Of a stretch of 63,754 bases of DNA, positions 8,682-16,235 are shown piece by piece. Source of the stretch: Alphaproteobacteria bacterium (GTDB lineage Bacteria > Pseudomonadota > Alphaproteobacteria > TMED109). The stretch covers positions 1 through 63,754 of the forward strand of contig JAJDZX010000107.1 of NCBI GenBank assembly GCA_022824395.1. The letters run 5' to 3'. Position 1 is the first letter of the stretch, and each line of letters opens with the position of its first letter. The notes below the pieces were generated by a model. It was not told the DNA's origin and searched no databases. It worked only from the letters and a program-made list of their open reading frames with translations. Position numbers and translations under genes: made by a program.

Positions 8682-9470
8682 CTACCGCTGGTAGTCGATT
8701 CCCTCCTGATCGAGCTGGCGAAGCAGTCCCGGCCATTCGCGCTCGCCGCATCCCTGATTCCCGTACTGCTGGACCGTCCGTTCGCAGACCTCCTCTGACG
8801 GGTGTCGGATCGCACCGCCGGCCGCCGTCGCCGCCTGCAGGGCGAGCTGCGTCGAGCACACCTTCTCGAGATAGAACATCTGAACCCACGCGTCGGCGAC
8901 CGATACGCCCGTGGTCAGCAGTCCGTGGTTGCGGAGGACCATGACCTTCTTGTCGCCCAAGTCGTTGACCAGCCGTTCGCGTTCCGACAGGTCGAAGGCG
9001 AGGCCCTCGAAGTCGTGGTACGCGACGCGACCGTAGAACATCATCGAATCCTGGTTGGTGAAGGTGACGCCGTCCTCCAGTGCGGAAACCGCCATGCCCG
9101 ACTCGGTGTGGGTGTGCAGGACGCACATCGCGTCCTCGCGCGCGGCATGAATCGCGCTGTGGATGGTGTATCCGGCGCTGTTAATTTCGTGCGGGGTGTC
9201 GTCGAGAATGGTGCCGTCGAGATCGATCTTCACGAGATTGGACGCCGTGATCTCGTCCCATCGCAGGCCGAAGGGATTCAGCAGGAAATGATGGTCAGCA
9301 CCCGGGATCCGGGCCGAGATGTGGTTGTAGATCAACGAGGTCGCCCAGCCGTAGAGATGGGCGAGCCGATAGCCCGCGGCCAGGTCAACGCGGGTCTGCC
9401 ATTCGGCCTCGCTGACGCGGTCGCGCAATGAAGCCCCACGAAATTCGCGAACAGCCGTTACCGTCATCAT
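8682..9470 (-). CDS. class II aldolase/adducin family protein (copy 1)
   Basis: A 262-residue protein of the class II aldolase/adducin fold. The metal-binding histidines are in VLHTHTES and LRNHGLL, and the family segments LLNPFGLRWDEITASNLVKID and ALEDGV are present. GGGGAG just upstream of the tandem ATGs at 9470/9467 supports this start, although the frame stays open further upstream. A clear paralogue lies at 30601-31377. The substrate is unknown; many such genes are not true aldolases. Confidence 0.85.
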   Translation of the reverse strand: MMTVTAVREFRGASLRDRVSEAEWQTRVDLAAGYRLAHLYGWATSLIYNHISARIPGADHHFLLNPFGLRWDEITASNLVKIDLDGTILDDTPHEINSAGYTIHSAIHAAREDAMCVLHTHTESGMAVSALEDGVTFTNQDSMMFYGRVAYHDFEGLAFDLSERERLVNDLGDKKVMVLRNHGLLTTGVSVADAWVQMFYLEKVCSTQLALQAATAAGGAIRHPSEEVCERTVQQYGNQGCGEREWPGLLRQLDQEGIDYQR

Positions 9471-9899
9471 CTGTCTCCCCGGTCGGACGTCATCGAAAAT
9501 TGTAAGCGATTTCTTGCCGGGCAGACATAGTGGAAGCTGTCGGCCCCCGACCGTGCGGCGCTGGGCCTCCTTGATCACGCGAAACCCGGCAGACGGTTCC
9601 GTGGCCATGGTCGCGCCGACCGGCGACGCTGGGCCGATTTCCCTTAGCCGGTCTGGCCGCTGCGGAGTCGTGACGGAGCCTACTGCGCACACGGTCACGC
9701 GATGGTCTGGCCGGGCGGGGCCCCCGGGCTGGCAGTTGCGGGGACGGCTCATTGTCCCGTCAGCCGCGTAGCGTGCCCATGGGAGGCACGTGTCCAACAT
9801 GCTGGCTGGGTGTCGCTTGGCGTCGAGACCACGGGCCCGGGCTCCGGCAGGTAGGATTGCGCGCCGCGGCAGTAGCCGTCGTCACGGGGGCGCAGAGGC
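9471..9899. other. divergent intergenic region
   Basis: About 430 bases between the leftward aldolase-like gene and rightward cinA. It must hold both promoters, but I cannot point to clear boxes. No coding frame is convincing. Confidence 0.35.
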
Positions 9900-11156
9900 A
9901 TGCGTTGCGAAATCGTCGCAGTCGGGACCGAGCTGCTGCTCGGACAGATCGTCGACACGAACTCGTCGTGGATGGGTGAGCAGCTTGCCCTGGCCGGGAT
10001 TGATTCCCACTTCCAGGTAAAGGTCGGGGACAACCGGGCACGGATCGTGGACACGATCCGGCGCGCGCTCGCGCGGAGCGACGCCGTCATCCTGTGCGGC
10101 GGGCTGGGGCCGACCCAGGACGACATCACGCGCGAGGCCGTCGCCGAAGTGATGGGCGTGGCGCTGGAACGCGACCAGGCGATGGGGGAGAAGATCCGTC
10201 GCGGGTTCGAGGCCCGCGGACGCCGTTTCACCGAGAACAATCTCCGGCAGGCGGACTGTCCCGTTGGCGCCGCGTTCATTCCCCAGATGCCGGGTACCGC
10301 CCCGGGGCTCGTCTGCCCGCTCGGGAAGCAGGTGATCTACGCGGTGCCCGGGGTGCCGTTCGAGATGCGCGAGATGATGGAGGGGACGATTCTCCCGGAT
10401 CTCCAGCAGCGGGCAGGCGTGACGGCGGTGATCAAGAGCCGGGTGCTCAAGAGCTGGGGCGAGACCGAATCACGCCTTGCCGAGCTGCTGGCGGAGCGGA
10501 TCGACGTGCTCGACCGGGACGGCAATCCCACGATCGCCTTCCAGGCCAGCGGTATCGAAGGCCTCAAGATCCGCATTACCGCCAAAGCGAAGGACCGGGC
10601 AGCCGCAGAAGCGCTCATCGCCGCCGAGGAAACGAACGTCCGCGCCATCGTCGGCGAAGCGATCTTCGCCATCGACGAACAAACCATGGAGTCGGTGGTC
10701 CTCGACCTTCTCCGCGAGCGCGGGCTCACCCTCGCAGTCGCCGAATCGGTCACGGGCGGCCTGGTCGGGGCGCGGCTCACGGCGGTACCCGGGGCGAGCG
10801 ATGTCTTCCGCGGCGCAGTGGTGTCCTATGCAAGTGACGTGAAGTTCAATGTCCTCGGCGTGCCCAACGGACCCGTGGTCACGGCCGATGCGGCAAAGGC
10901 GATGGCAACCGGGGTTAGGGAGCATCTCAGCGCGGACGTCGGGATCGCGACGACCGGCGTTGCCGGGCCGGCCGAGCAGGAGGGCCATCCCCCCGGCACC
11001 GTGTTTCTCGGGCTTGCGCACGGTGAGACCGCCGAGGCGATGTGGGTGCGCCTGCCCGGCGACCGTCGCCGTGTCCGCGAATACGCGGTGATCAGCGTGC
11101 TCAACCTGCTGCGGCTTCGGGTCTCGGGTTCATCCAGGAGTCCCGTGCTTCAGTAG
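9900..11156 (+). CDS. cinA: CinA family protein (NMN deamidase / ADP-ribose pyrophosphatase type)
   Basis: A 418-residue two-domain protein of the usual length. The N-terminal MoaB/MogA-like domain (about 1-170) starts with EIVAVGTELLLGQIVDTNS and has CGGLGPTQDD and VYAVPGVPFEM-type motifs. The C-terminal CinA amidase domain (about 255-415) has LAVAESVTGGLVG with the catalytic Ser, the FRGAVVSYASDVK segment, and GVAGPAEQEG. The likely role is recycling of pyridine nucleotides. Confidence 0.92.
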   Translation: MRCEIVAVGTELLLGQIVDTNSSWMGEQLALAGIDSHFQVKVGDNRARIVDTIRRALARSDAVILCGGLGPTQDDITREAVAEVMGVALERDQAMGEKIRRGFEARGRRFTENNLRQADCPVGAAFIPQMPGTAPGLVCPLGKQVIYAVPGVPFEMREMMEGTILPDLQQRAGVTAVIKSRVLKSWGETESRLAELLAERIDVLDRDGNPTIAFQASGIEGLKIRITAKAKDRAAAEALIAAEETNVRAIVGEAIFAIDEQTMESVVLDLLRERGLTLAVAESVTGGLVGARLTAVPGASDVFRGAVVSYASDVKFNVLGVPNGPVVTADAAKAMATGVREHLSADVGIATTGVAGPAEQEGHPPGTVFLGLAHGETAEAMWVRLPGDRRRVREYAVISVLNLLRLRVSGSSRSPVLQ

Positions 11157-11386
11157 GGGATTTCCGGGAAGGCCCTCGCGGGTTCGCGTTGGCTCGCATG
11201 TTGCGGGCCGCGCAATGGTCCGGGGCTCCCCCGTGCCCATCGCTGGTCTCCCTGGCGACGAATTGGAGGACGCGGACGTCAGGCGGATGCCGCTTGGCAA
11301 TTGCCGGCATAATCCTCGGGGATTCGTCATGCTTTTCGACAGGGCGGTCCGATAGCCTAGGCTTCATCCAACCTGGCTAAATCGAC

Positions 11387-11653
11387 ATGGAGAGACTGGT
11401 GAAGGTCGACCTGCACGAGGCGCAATCGCAGCTCACGAGGCTTGGCCGGCTGGCGTGGGAAGGCGAGGAAATTGTCATCGCCAAGGCCGGCGAGCCATGG
11501 CTGCGGCTCGAGCCGTATCGCCCGGGGCCGACACGGCGCCGGCTCGGGACCATGCGGGGGAAAATCCGGATCGCCCCGGACTTCGACGAGACACCGTCGG
11601 CGGTGACCGAGCAGTTCGAGGGTTCCGTCGTCTTCCCCGAACAAGAGAACTGA
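11387..11653 (+). CDS. Phd/YefM-type antitoxin, partner of a broken PIN toxin
   Basis: An 88-residue antitoxin with the Phd signature VKVDLHEAQSQLTRL, EGEEIVIAKAGEPWLRL and a C-terminal arm that would wrap a toxin (KIRIAPDFDETP, then VVFPEQEN). The start could be ATG 11387 or, more likely by homology and by GGAGAG just upstream, GTG 11399. It should neutralise a VapC-like PIN toxin, but that gene immediately downstream is disrupted, so this antitoxin is now without a partner. Confidence 0.83.
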   Translation: MERLVKVDLHEAQSQLTRLGRLAWEGEEIVIAKAGEPWLRLEPYRPGPTRRRLGTMRGKIRIAPDFDETPSAVTEQFEGSVVFPEQEN

Positions 11654-12011
11654 CGGCCCGCCCGCTCCTGGACACCCACGTCCTGCTTCGGGTTCTTTCC
11701 GAGCCCGAACGCTTGAATCCAACTGCTCGCACGGCCGTGGAAGCCCCACGCGAGGAAATGTCTGGAAGCGCGGCGAGCGGCTGGGAATTCGCCCTCTAGC
11801 CGACACATGGGAAGCTCGAGGCTCCGCCCATGCCGGACTCCGAGTTGCTGCCATCACCTTCGGGCACGCCGAGCGTGCGAATGAACTTCCCCTGCACCAT
11901 TGAGACCCGTTCGATCGGGTGCTTATCGAGCAGGTCCAATGTGAGGGTTTGATTCTCGTCACTCGTGACGCGCGCATCCCGATCTACGACGTCGCGACCT
12001 TGGCGGCCTGA
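11650..12011 (+). pseudogene. VapC-like PIN-domain toxin pseudogene
   Basis: The remains of a PIN RNase toxin. It would start as CTG at 11650, overlapping the antitoxin stop, and reads LLDTHVLLRVLSEPERL with the first catalytic Asp, then a degraded SAASGWEFAL. A TAG stop at 11797-11799 interrupts it. The frame shifts around 11835, and the second part reads AAITFGHAERANELPLHH, hits TGA at 11901-11903, and then continues DPFDRVLIEQ, LILVTRDARIPIYDV to a natural stop at 12009-12011. Two nonsense mutations, a frameshift and the CTG start show it is dead. Confidence 0.85.
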
Positions 12012-12123
12012 CGGTATCTGCCCCGGTTCAGGGCCCTCACCAAGTCTGGTTGTGCGGCGACCTCTCGCGATCCGTGCGCGCCGGGGACGCCGCCACTGAC
12101 CGCATGGACTCAGTGCGCCGAAA

Positions 12124-12142
12124 TGAGCTACATTGTAGCTCA
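12124..12142 (+). promoter_or_regulatory. perfect palindromic operator of the relB-like gene
   Basis: A 9-bp perfect inverted repeat, TGAGCTACA (12124-12132), one base, TGTAGCTCA (12134-12142), directly upstream of the ribosome-binding site AAAGGGG (12145-12151). This geometry is typical of autoregulatory operators of RelB/DinJ ribbon-helix-helix antitoxins. Confidence 0.7.
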
Positions 12143-12159
12143 CTAAAGGGGATTGGCGC

Positions 12160-12417
12160 ATGCGCACCGTTGTTCGAGCCCGCATTGACGAAAAGACCAA
12201 GAATGAGGCTGCCGATGTTCTGAGCGCGATCGGCCTCACCGTGTCTGATGCCTTCCGCCTGATGATGGTGCGGATTGCGGCCGAGAAGCGCTTGCCCTTC
12301 GAGCCGCTGGTGCCAAACGAGGAGACCATCGCAGCGATGGAGGCCGCCCGCCGCGGCGACCTGGTCACGGTCGGCGGCGTCGACAGGCTGACGGCCGACC
12401 TCAATGCGGACGATTAG
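12160..12417 (+). CDS. orphan RelB/DinJ-family antitoxin
   Basis: An 85-residue antitoxin. The ribbon-helix-helix part reads VVRARIDEKTKNEAADVL and GLTVSDAFRLMMVRIAAEK, followed by PFEPLVPNEETIAAMEAARRG, all characteristic of RelB/DinJ. AAAGGGG lies eight bases before the ATG. Normally a RelE/YafQ toxin follows directly, but no toxin frame is visible downstream to 12700. It is therefore an orphan, either counter-acting toxins in trans or a remnant. Confidence 0.85.
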   Translation: MRTVVRARIDEKTKNEAADVLSAIGLTVSDAFRLMMVRIAAEKRLPFEPLVPNEETIAAMEAARRGDLVTVGGVDRLTADLNADD

Positions 12418-12702
12418 GCGGCCCAATGTTGGTATCGCCAATTGGAGGCTGGGCACGCACCCATCACGTGGCCGAAGGCCGCCCCGACGGGTTCGCATCA
12501 GGGTGCCTTTAGCGCTGGCTTCAGGCTGTATTTGGATTTGAACTGGCCAGTGCCGCAGACCTAGGCGCACTGCGCGACCATTGCCGCCATGCGGGGTCGG
12601 TCACCTTTGGCTTTGTCCCGCAGGCGCGGCTTCAGCGGTAGCGCTTCAGGCGCCAGCGGCATCTTGTCAAGCGGCTTATCGCTGCAGGCTTCGATGTCGG
12701 CG
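12418..12702. other. stretch where a RelE toxin would be expected
   Basis: About 285 bases after the relB-like gene. I looked for RelE/YafQ/ParE motifs in all frames and see none. No other feature is recognised. Confidence 0.4.
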
Positions 12703-13209
12703 TCACGGCCGGTTGGCCGGCAGGGCACCGAGTGGTTTTCGCTGGCTGTGGTGCCGGCGCAGGTAGTCCCGGAACGCGATGAGCCTGGGCAAGGTTTCGC
12801 GATCTTTCACGCGGTTCGCGGCCTGCTTGCTTGCGATGATGTCGTCGAGGGAACAGACGGCGATGCCGTCGACGTCGATGCCGCGTGTCCAGGCATCCTC
12901 GAAGCGCTCGATGCCGTCAGGGGCGTACACCAGGTCGATATCAAACGGCCCGTTTTTCAGTTGGACGAAATCCTTGCCCTGTTCGATCTCTTTCGCTTCC
13001 TGATCGCTCAATCGGAACTGCAGTTCGCGTAGCGCTCGCACCAGCGCGCGGCCGTTGTCCGGAGTCTTGCGGATGAACAGGTCCGCATCCTGGGTGGTGT
13101 CCGGGAACCCGTGCAGGAGCGCTCCGCTCTTGCCAATGACCAGGTACGCGACGCCGTGGCGCGCACAGGCGTCTCGCAACTCTTCGAGCTGCCGGTAGTC
13201 AACGGCCAT
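12703..13209 (-). CDS. nucleotidyltransferase-fold protein
   Basis: A 168-residue protein with a minimal nucleotidyltransferase core. It shows VIGKSGALLHGF, then TTQDADLFI (the D-x-D metal ligands), and later FDIDLVYAPDG with a further acidic pair. The C-terminal CSLDDIIASKQAANRVKDRE is the usual helix after the core. The ATG at 13209 overlaps the upstream gene by 11 bases, so the two are translationally coupled. The fold resembles AbiEii-like and DUF6036-like proteins, but the reaction is unknown. Confidence 0.75.
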   Translation of the reverse strand: MAVDYRQLEELRDACARHGVAYLVIGKSGALLHGFPDTTQDADLFIRKTPDNGRALVRALRELQFRLSDQEAKEIEQGKDFVQLKNGPFDIDLVYAPDGIERFEDAWTRGIDVDGIAVCSLDDIIASKQAANRVKDRETLPRLIAFRDYLRRHHSQRKPLGALPANRP

Positions 13210-13441
13210 AGCCCAGCCATGCCGGCAGGTGCGCTTCACACCATGCCCGGTAAGCCTCCATTGTGTCGAAGGCCCGGTACGAAGCATCGTCGAGGACCGG
13301 TTTGTAGGTCTTCACGAACCCGTACCGCAGATGCTGTTCCAACGGCCGCGCGGCGGCCGCGTCGAACTCCGCGCGCCATTCGGGGTCGATGTCGATCGGG
13401 TTCTCGGGATTTTCCCGGGGTTGTTCTGCTGGTGACGGCAT
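13199..13441 (-). CDS. small acidic protein paired with the nucleotidyltransferase
   Basis: An 80-residue protein with a proline-rich N-terminus, an acidic middle (EWRAEFDAAAARPLEQ) and a conserved-looking C-terminus (LRYGFVKTYKPVLDD, then FDTMEAYRAWCEAHLP, WLGYG). I have no named domain for it. It overlaps the nucleotidyltransferase start by 11 bases and always reads as its partner by context. It could be an antitoxin or a substrate-binding subunit; this is inference from position only. Confidence 0.7.
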   Translation of the reverse strand: MPSPAEQPRENPENPIDIDPEWRAEFDAAAARPLEQHLRYGFVKTYKPVLDDASYRAFDTMEAYRAWCEAHLPAWLGYGR

Positions 13442-13589
13442 GTTGCAAGTCTACCCAGTGGGCGGAGTCAATGGAGCCTGCAGGATCCGCGATCGTAAGA
13501 TTTCCGAGGCGCGACATCGAAGAGCCGTACGGCACCGGCTCCCGGCGGCACCGGCCCCCCTGGGGCCACATTGCCCGCCAAGCGGTACG

Positions 13590-13865
13590 CGCCTATCTTG
13601 TGGGTGCTGGCTTCGGCTGGCTATGGCGATAAACGTCTCATGCAATAGGCGTGTTGGACCCGGGGGCAGTGCCCGGCGCCTCCACCAGTTTTCCGACCGG
13701 TCACGCGGTCGGCCACGGGGGCGATCCAGGATCGACAACCGCTGAAAGATGGGGGCCTTCGCCCGGCATGGTACCGCCGTGACGGACCGAACTTAAAACT
13801 GCCAACGACAACAGTCGTGAGGTTGCTCTCGCTGCCTAACCAGTGAGAGGAACGACAGTTCCAAG
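13590..13865 (+). ncRNA. ssrA: circularly permuted two-piece tmRNA
   Basis: The acceptor piece comes first. T-stem CCGGG (13660-13664), 7-nt loop GGCAGTG and CCCGG (13672-13676) lead into acceptor strand CGCCTCC (13677-13683), discriminator A and encoded CCA ending at 13687. A short spacer holding hairpin CCGACCG/CGGTCGG follows. The coding piece begins GGGGGCG (13717-13723), which pairs with the acceptor strand with one G-U. CAACCGC (13736-13742) pairs with GCGTGTTG (13649-13656) with one bulged base, making P2. TAAAACT precedes the tag, GCC at 13801 to TAA at 13837-13839, which encodes ANDNSREVALAA. Together this is the alphaproteobacterial two-piece form. The outer ends are estimates. It rescues stalled ribosomes and marks products for ClpXP. 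Confidence 0.88.
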
Positions 13866-13969
13866 TCCCTTCCGCTTCACACGGTAGGGCGGGGTTCGGG
13901 GGCACCCGGCAACAGAAGCCCCCATCGAAGCCCTCCCCCGTGACGCAGCCGTGTAGCCCGTGTGCGCCT

Positions 13970-14521
13970 GTGACCGATCGCCCCCCGCAGATTTCCCGGC
14001 TCATCGACTACGAATCGCTCACCCTGCAGGCGATGCGGGGGGTTGCGCGCAGTGCCCTGGAACGTGTCGCGGAAGAAGGCTTGCCGGGTGACCATCACTT
14101 CTACATCGAGTTCGACACCACCGCCCATGGCGTGGCGATTCCGGACTTCCTGCGGAACCGGTATCCCGAACGGATGACCATCGTCCTCCAGCACCAGTTC
14201 TCCGGCCTGGAGGTCGAGGCGGAGCAGTTCCGGGTCGGTCTCGCGTTCGACGGCGTGCCGGCGAACCTGACCGTGCCGTTCGTCGCGATGACCGCGTTCA
14301 TGGATCCCGCGGCCCGGTTCGCGGTCCGGTTCGCGCCGGAAGCGCCGAAGCCGGAAGCACCTGCCGACCCGGCGACCGGACACGATGACGCGGGGGCGCC
14401 GGCCGGTGACGCCGCCGCGGCACCGTCGACCGGCCATGCGGACGGCGTCGTCTCGCTCGAGGCGTTCCGGACGCGCCGGGGCATGCCGCCGTCGCGAAGA
14501 GAGGACAGGGATCCGGCGTGA
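13970..14521 (+). CDS. sspB: SspB family ClpXP adaptor (alpha type)
   Basis: A 183-residue adaptor that delivers ssrA-tagged proteins to ClpXP. The core (about 8-115) reads [44 protein letters not shown] and [16 protein letters not shown], matching alphaproteobacterial SspB. A disordered Ala/Pro-rich linker leads to a C-terminal [12 protein letters not shown] segment, likely the ClpX-binding tail. The GTG at 13970 is the most likely start; ATG 13940 would add ten residues. It lies about 100 bases after the tmRNA tag, and its stop overlaps the next start (GTGA). Confidence 0.9.
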   Translation: MTDRPPQISRLIDYESLTLQAMRGVARSALERVAEEGLPGDHHFYIEFDTTAHGVAIPDFLRNRYPERMTIVLQHQFSGLEVEAEQFRVGLAFDGVPANLTVPFVAMTAFMDPAARFAVRFAPEAPKPEAPADPATGHDDAGAPAGDAAAAPSTGHADGVVSLEAFRTRRGMPPSRREDRDPA

Positions 14522-16137
14522 CCGACTTCCGTTACTCGGCGGTGTTCCCGCGCGCCGCCGATACGACCGCATACCGCAAGCTGACAGGTGACCACGTGGA
14601 GGCGTCGACGCTCCGCGGGCGGCCTGCCCTCGCGGTCGACCCGGCCGCCCTGGAGCTCCTCGCGTTCACGGCGTTTCAGGACATCTCGCACTATCTCCGC
14701 CCGTCCCATCTCGCGCAGCTCCGCGCCATCCTCGATGACCCGTCCGCATCGGCGAACGACCGCTACGTCGCGCTGACGCTCCTCAAGAACGCGAACACCG
14801 CGGCAGGCGGCGTCCTGCCCATGTGCCAGGACACCGGCACCGCGATCGTGGTCGGCCACAAGGGCGAGCAGGTCTGGACCGGGGGCGAGGACCGGGAGGC
14901 GCTGTCCCGCGGCATCTACCGGGCCTACACGGAGACCAGCCTGCGCTACAGCCAGCTGGCGCCGCTCACGATGCACGAGGAGGTGAACACCCGCACCAAC
15001 CTGCCCGCGCAGATCGATCTGTACGCCGACGCCGGCGATGCGTTCGAGTTCCTGTTCATCGCCAAGGGCGGGGGCTCCGCGAACAAGTCGTTCTTCTACC
15101 AGGCCTTGCCGTCCGTCCTGCGGACCGGCCGGCTGCTCGAGTTCCTGGAGGAGCCGATCCGCTCGATCGGGACCGCGGCCTGCCCGCCGTACCACCTGGC
15201 CGTGGTCATCGGCGGGCTGTCGGCGGAAATGACCATGAAGACCCTCAAGCTGGCAAGCTGCCGGGAGCTCGACGACCTGCCGGCCGACGGCAGCCCGGAG
15301 GGCCGCGCGTTCCGGGACCGCGACATGGAGCAGGCGGTGCTCGAGATGACCCGGTCCTTCGGCATCGGCGCCCAGTTCGGCGGCCGGTATTTCTGCCACG
15401 ATGTCCGGGTCATCCGGCTTCCGCGCCACGGTGCCAGCCTGCCCATCGGCGTCGGGGTGAGCTGCGGCGCGGACCGCCAGGCGCGCGCCAGGATCACGGC
15501 GGAAGGCGTGTTCCTGGAGGAGCTGGAACGGAATCCCGCGCGGTTCCTTCCCGAAGTCGGGAGCGAGGAGCTCGAAGGCGAGGCGGTCGAGATCGACCTC
15601 AACCGGCCGATGCGCGAGATCCGGGCCGAGCTCTCCAGGCACCCGGTGCGGACCCGGCTGTCGCTGTCCGGTCCGATGGTGGTCGCGCGCGACCTCGCGC
15701 ACGGGATGCTGAAGGAACACCTGGAGCAAGAGGGGGCGCTGCCCGACTACATCCGGGACCACCCGGTCTACTACGCCGGACCCGCCAAGACGCCGGCCGG
15801 CCTTCCGACCGGGTCGTTCGGTCCGACGACGGCCGGGCGGATGGACAGCTACGTCGACCAGTTCCAGGCCGCGGGGGGCAGCCTGATCATGCTCGCCAAG
15901 GGCAACCGCTCACGCGCGGTCGTCGACGCGTGCCGCACCCACGGCGGTTTCTACCTGGGCTCGATCGGGGGGCCCGGCGCGGAGCTGGCCGCACGGAACA
16001 TCAAGCAGGTCGAATGCCTCGCCTACGAGGAGCTCGGCATGGAAGCCGTGTGGCGCATCCAGGTGGAGGATTTCCCCGCGTTCGTGGTGATCGACGACAA
16101 GGGCAACGACTTCTTCGAGGAGTTCGGCCTGTCCTGA
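14518..16137 (+). CDS. fumA: fumarate hydratase, class I (iron-sulfur)
   Basis: A 539-residue class I fumarase converting fumarate and malate in the citric acid cycle. The N-terminal alpha part carries the Fe-S cysteines in [12 protein letters not shown], with further ones in GTAACPPY and GVSCGADR-type motifs. The C-terminal beta-domain contains [22 protein letters not shown] and IGGPGA. The length is typical of a fused alpha-beta enzyme. It starts with GTG overlapping the sspB stop by four bases, implying translational coupling of a metabolic enzyme to a proteolysis adaptor. Confidence 0.94.
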   Translation: MTDFRYSAVFPRAADTTAYRKLTGDHVEASTLRGRPALAVDPAALELLAFTAFQDISHYLRPSHLAQLRAILDDPSASANDRYVALTLLKNANTAAGGVLPMCQDTGTAIVVGHKGEQVWTGGEDREALSRGIYRAYTETSLRYSQLAPLTMHEEVNTRTNLPAQIDLYADAGDAFEFLFIAKGGGSANKSFFYQALPSVLRTGRLLEFLEEPIRSIGTAACPPYHLAVVIGGLSAEMTMKTLKLASCRELDDLPADGSPEGRAFRDRDMEQAVLEMTRSFGIGAQFGGRYFCHDVRVIRLPRHGASLPIGVGVSCGADRQARARITAEGVFLEELERNPARFLPEVGSEELEGEAVEIDLNRPMREIRAELSRHPVRTRLSLSGPMVVARDLAHGMLKEHLEQEGALPDYIRDHPVYYAGPAKTPAGLPTGSFGPTTAGRMDSYVDQFQAAGGSLIMLAKGNRSRAVVDACRTHGGFYLGSIGGPGAELAARNIKQVECLAYEELGMEAVWRIQVEDFPAFVVIDDKGNDFFEEFGLS

Positions 16138-16235
16138 CCGCCCTTCGGCTGTCTTGAGCGCAGACGGCGGCCCCGGAACTCCCGCGAATCCCAGCGCCGT
16201 GTCGTGACCGGTGCCCCGACCGCGGCCCGGGGCCG

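Noticed and set aside
13872-13930. A one-piece tmRNA with its 3' end after the tag
   Set aside because: No CCA end pairs with GGGGGCG downstream of the tag; the matching acceptor strand with CCA lies upstream at 13677-13687.
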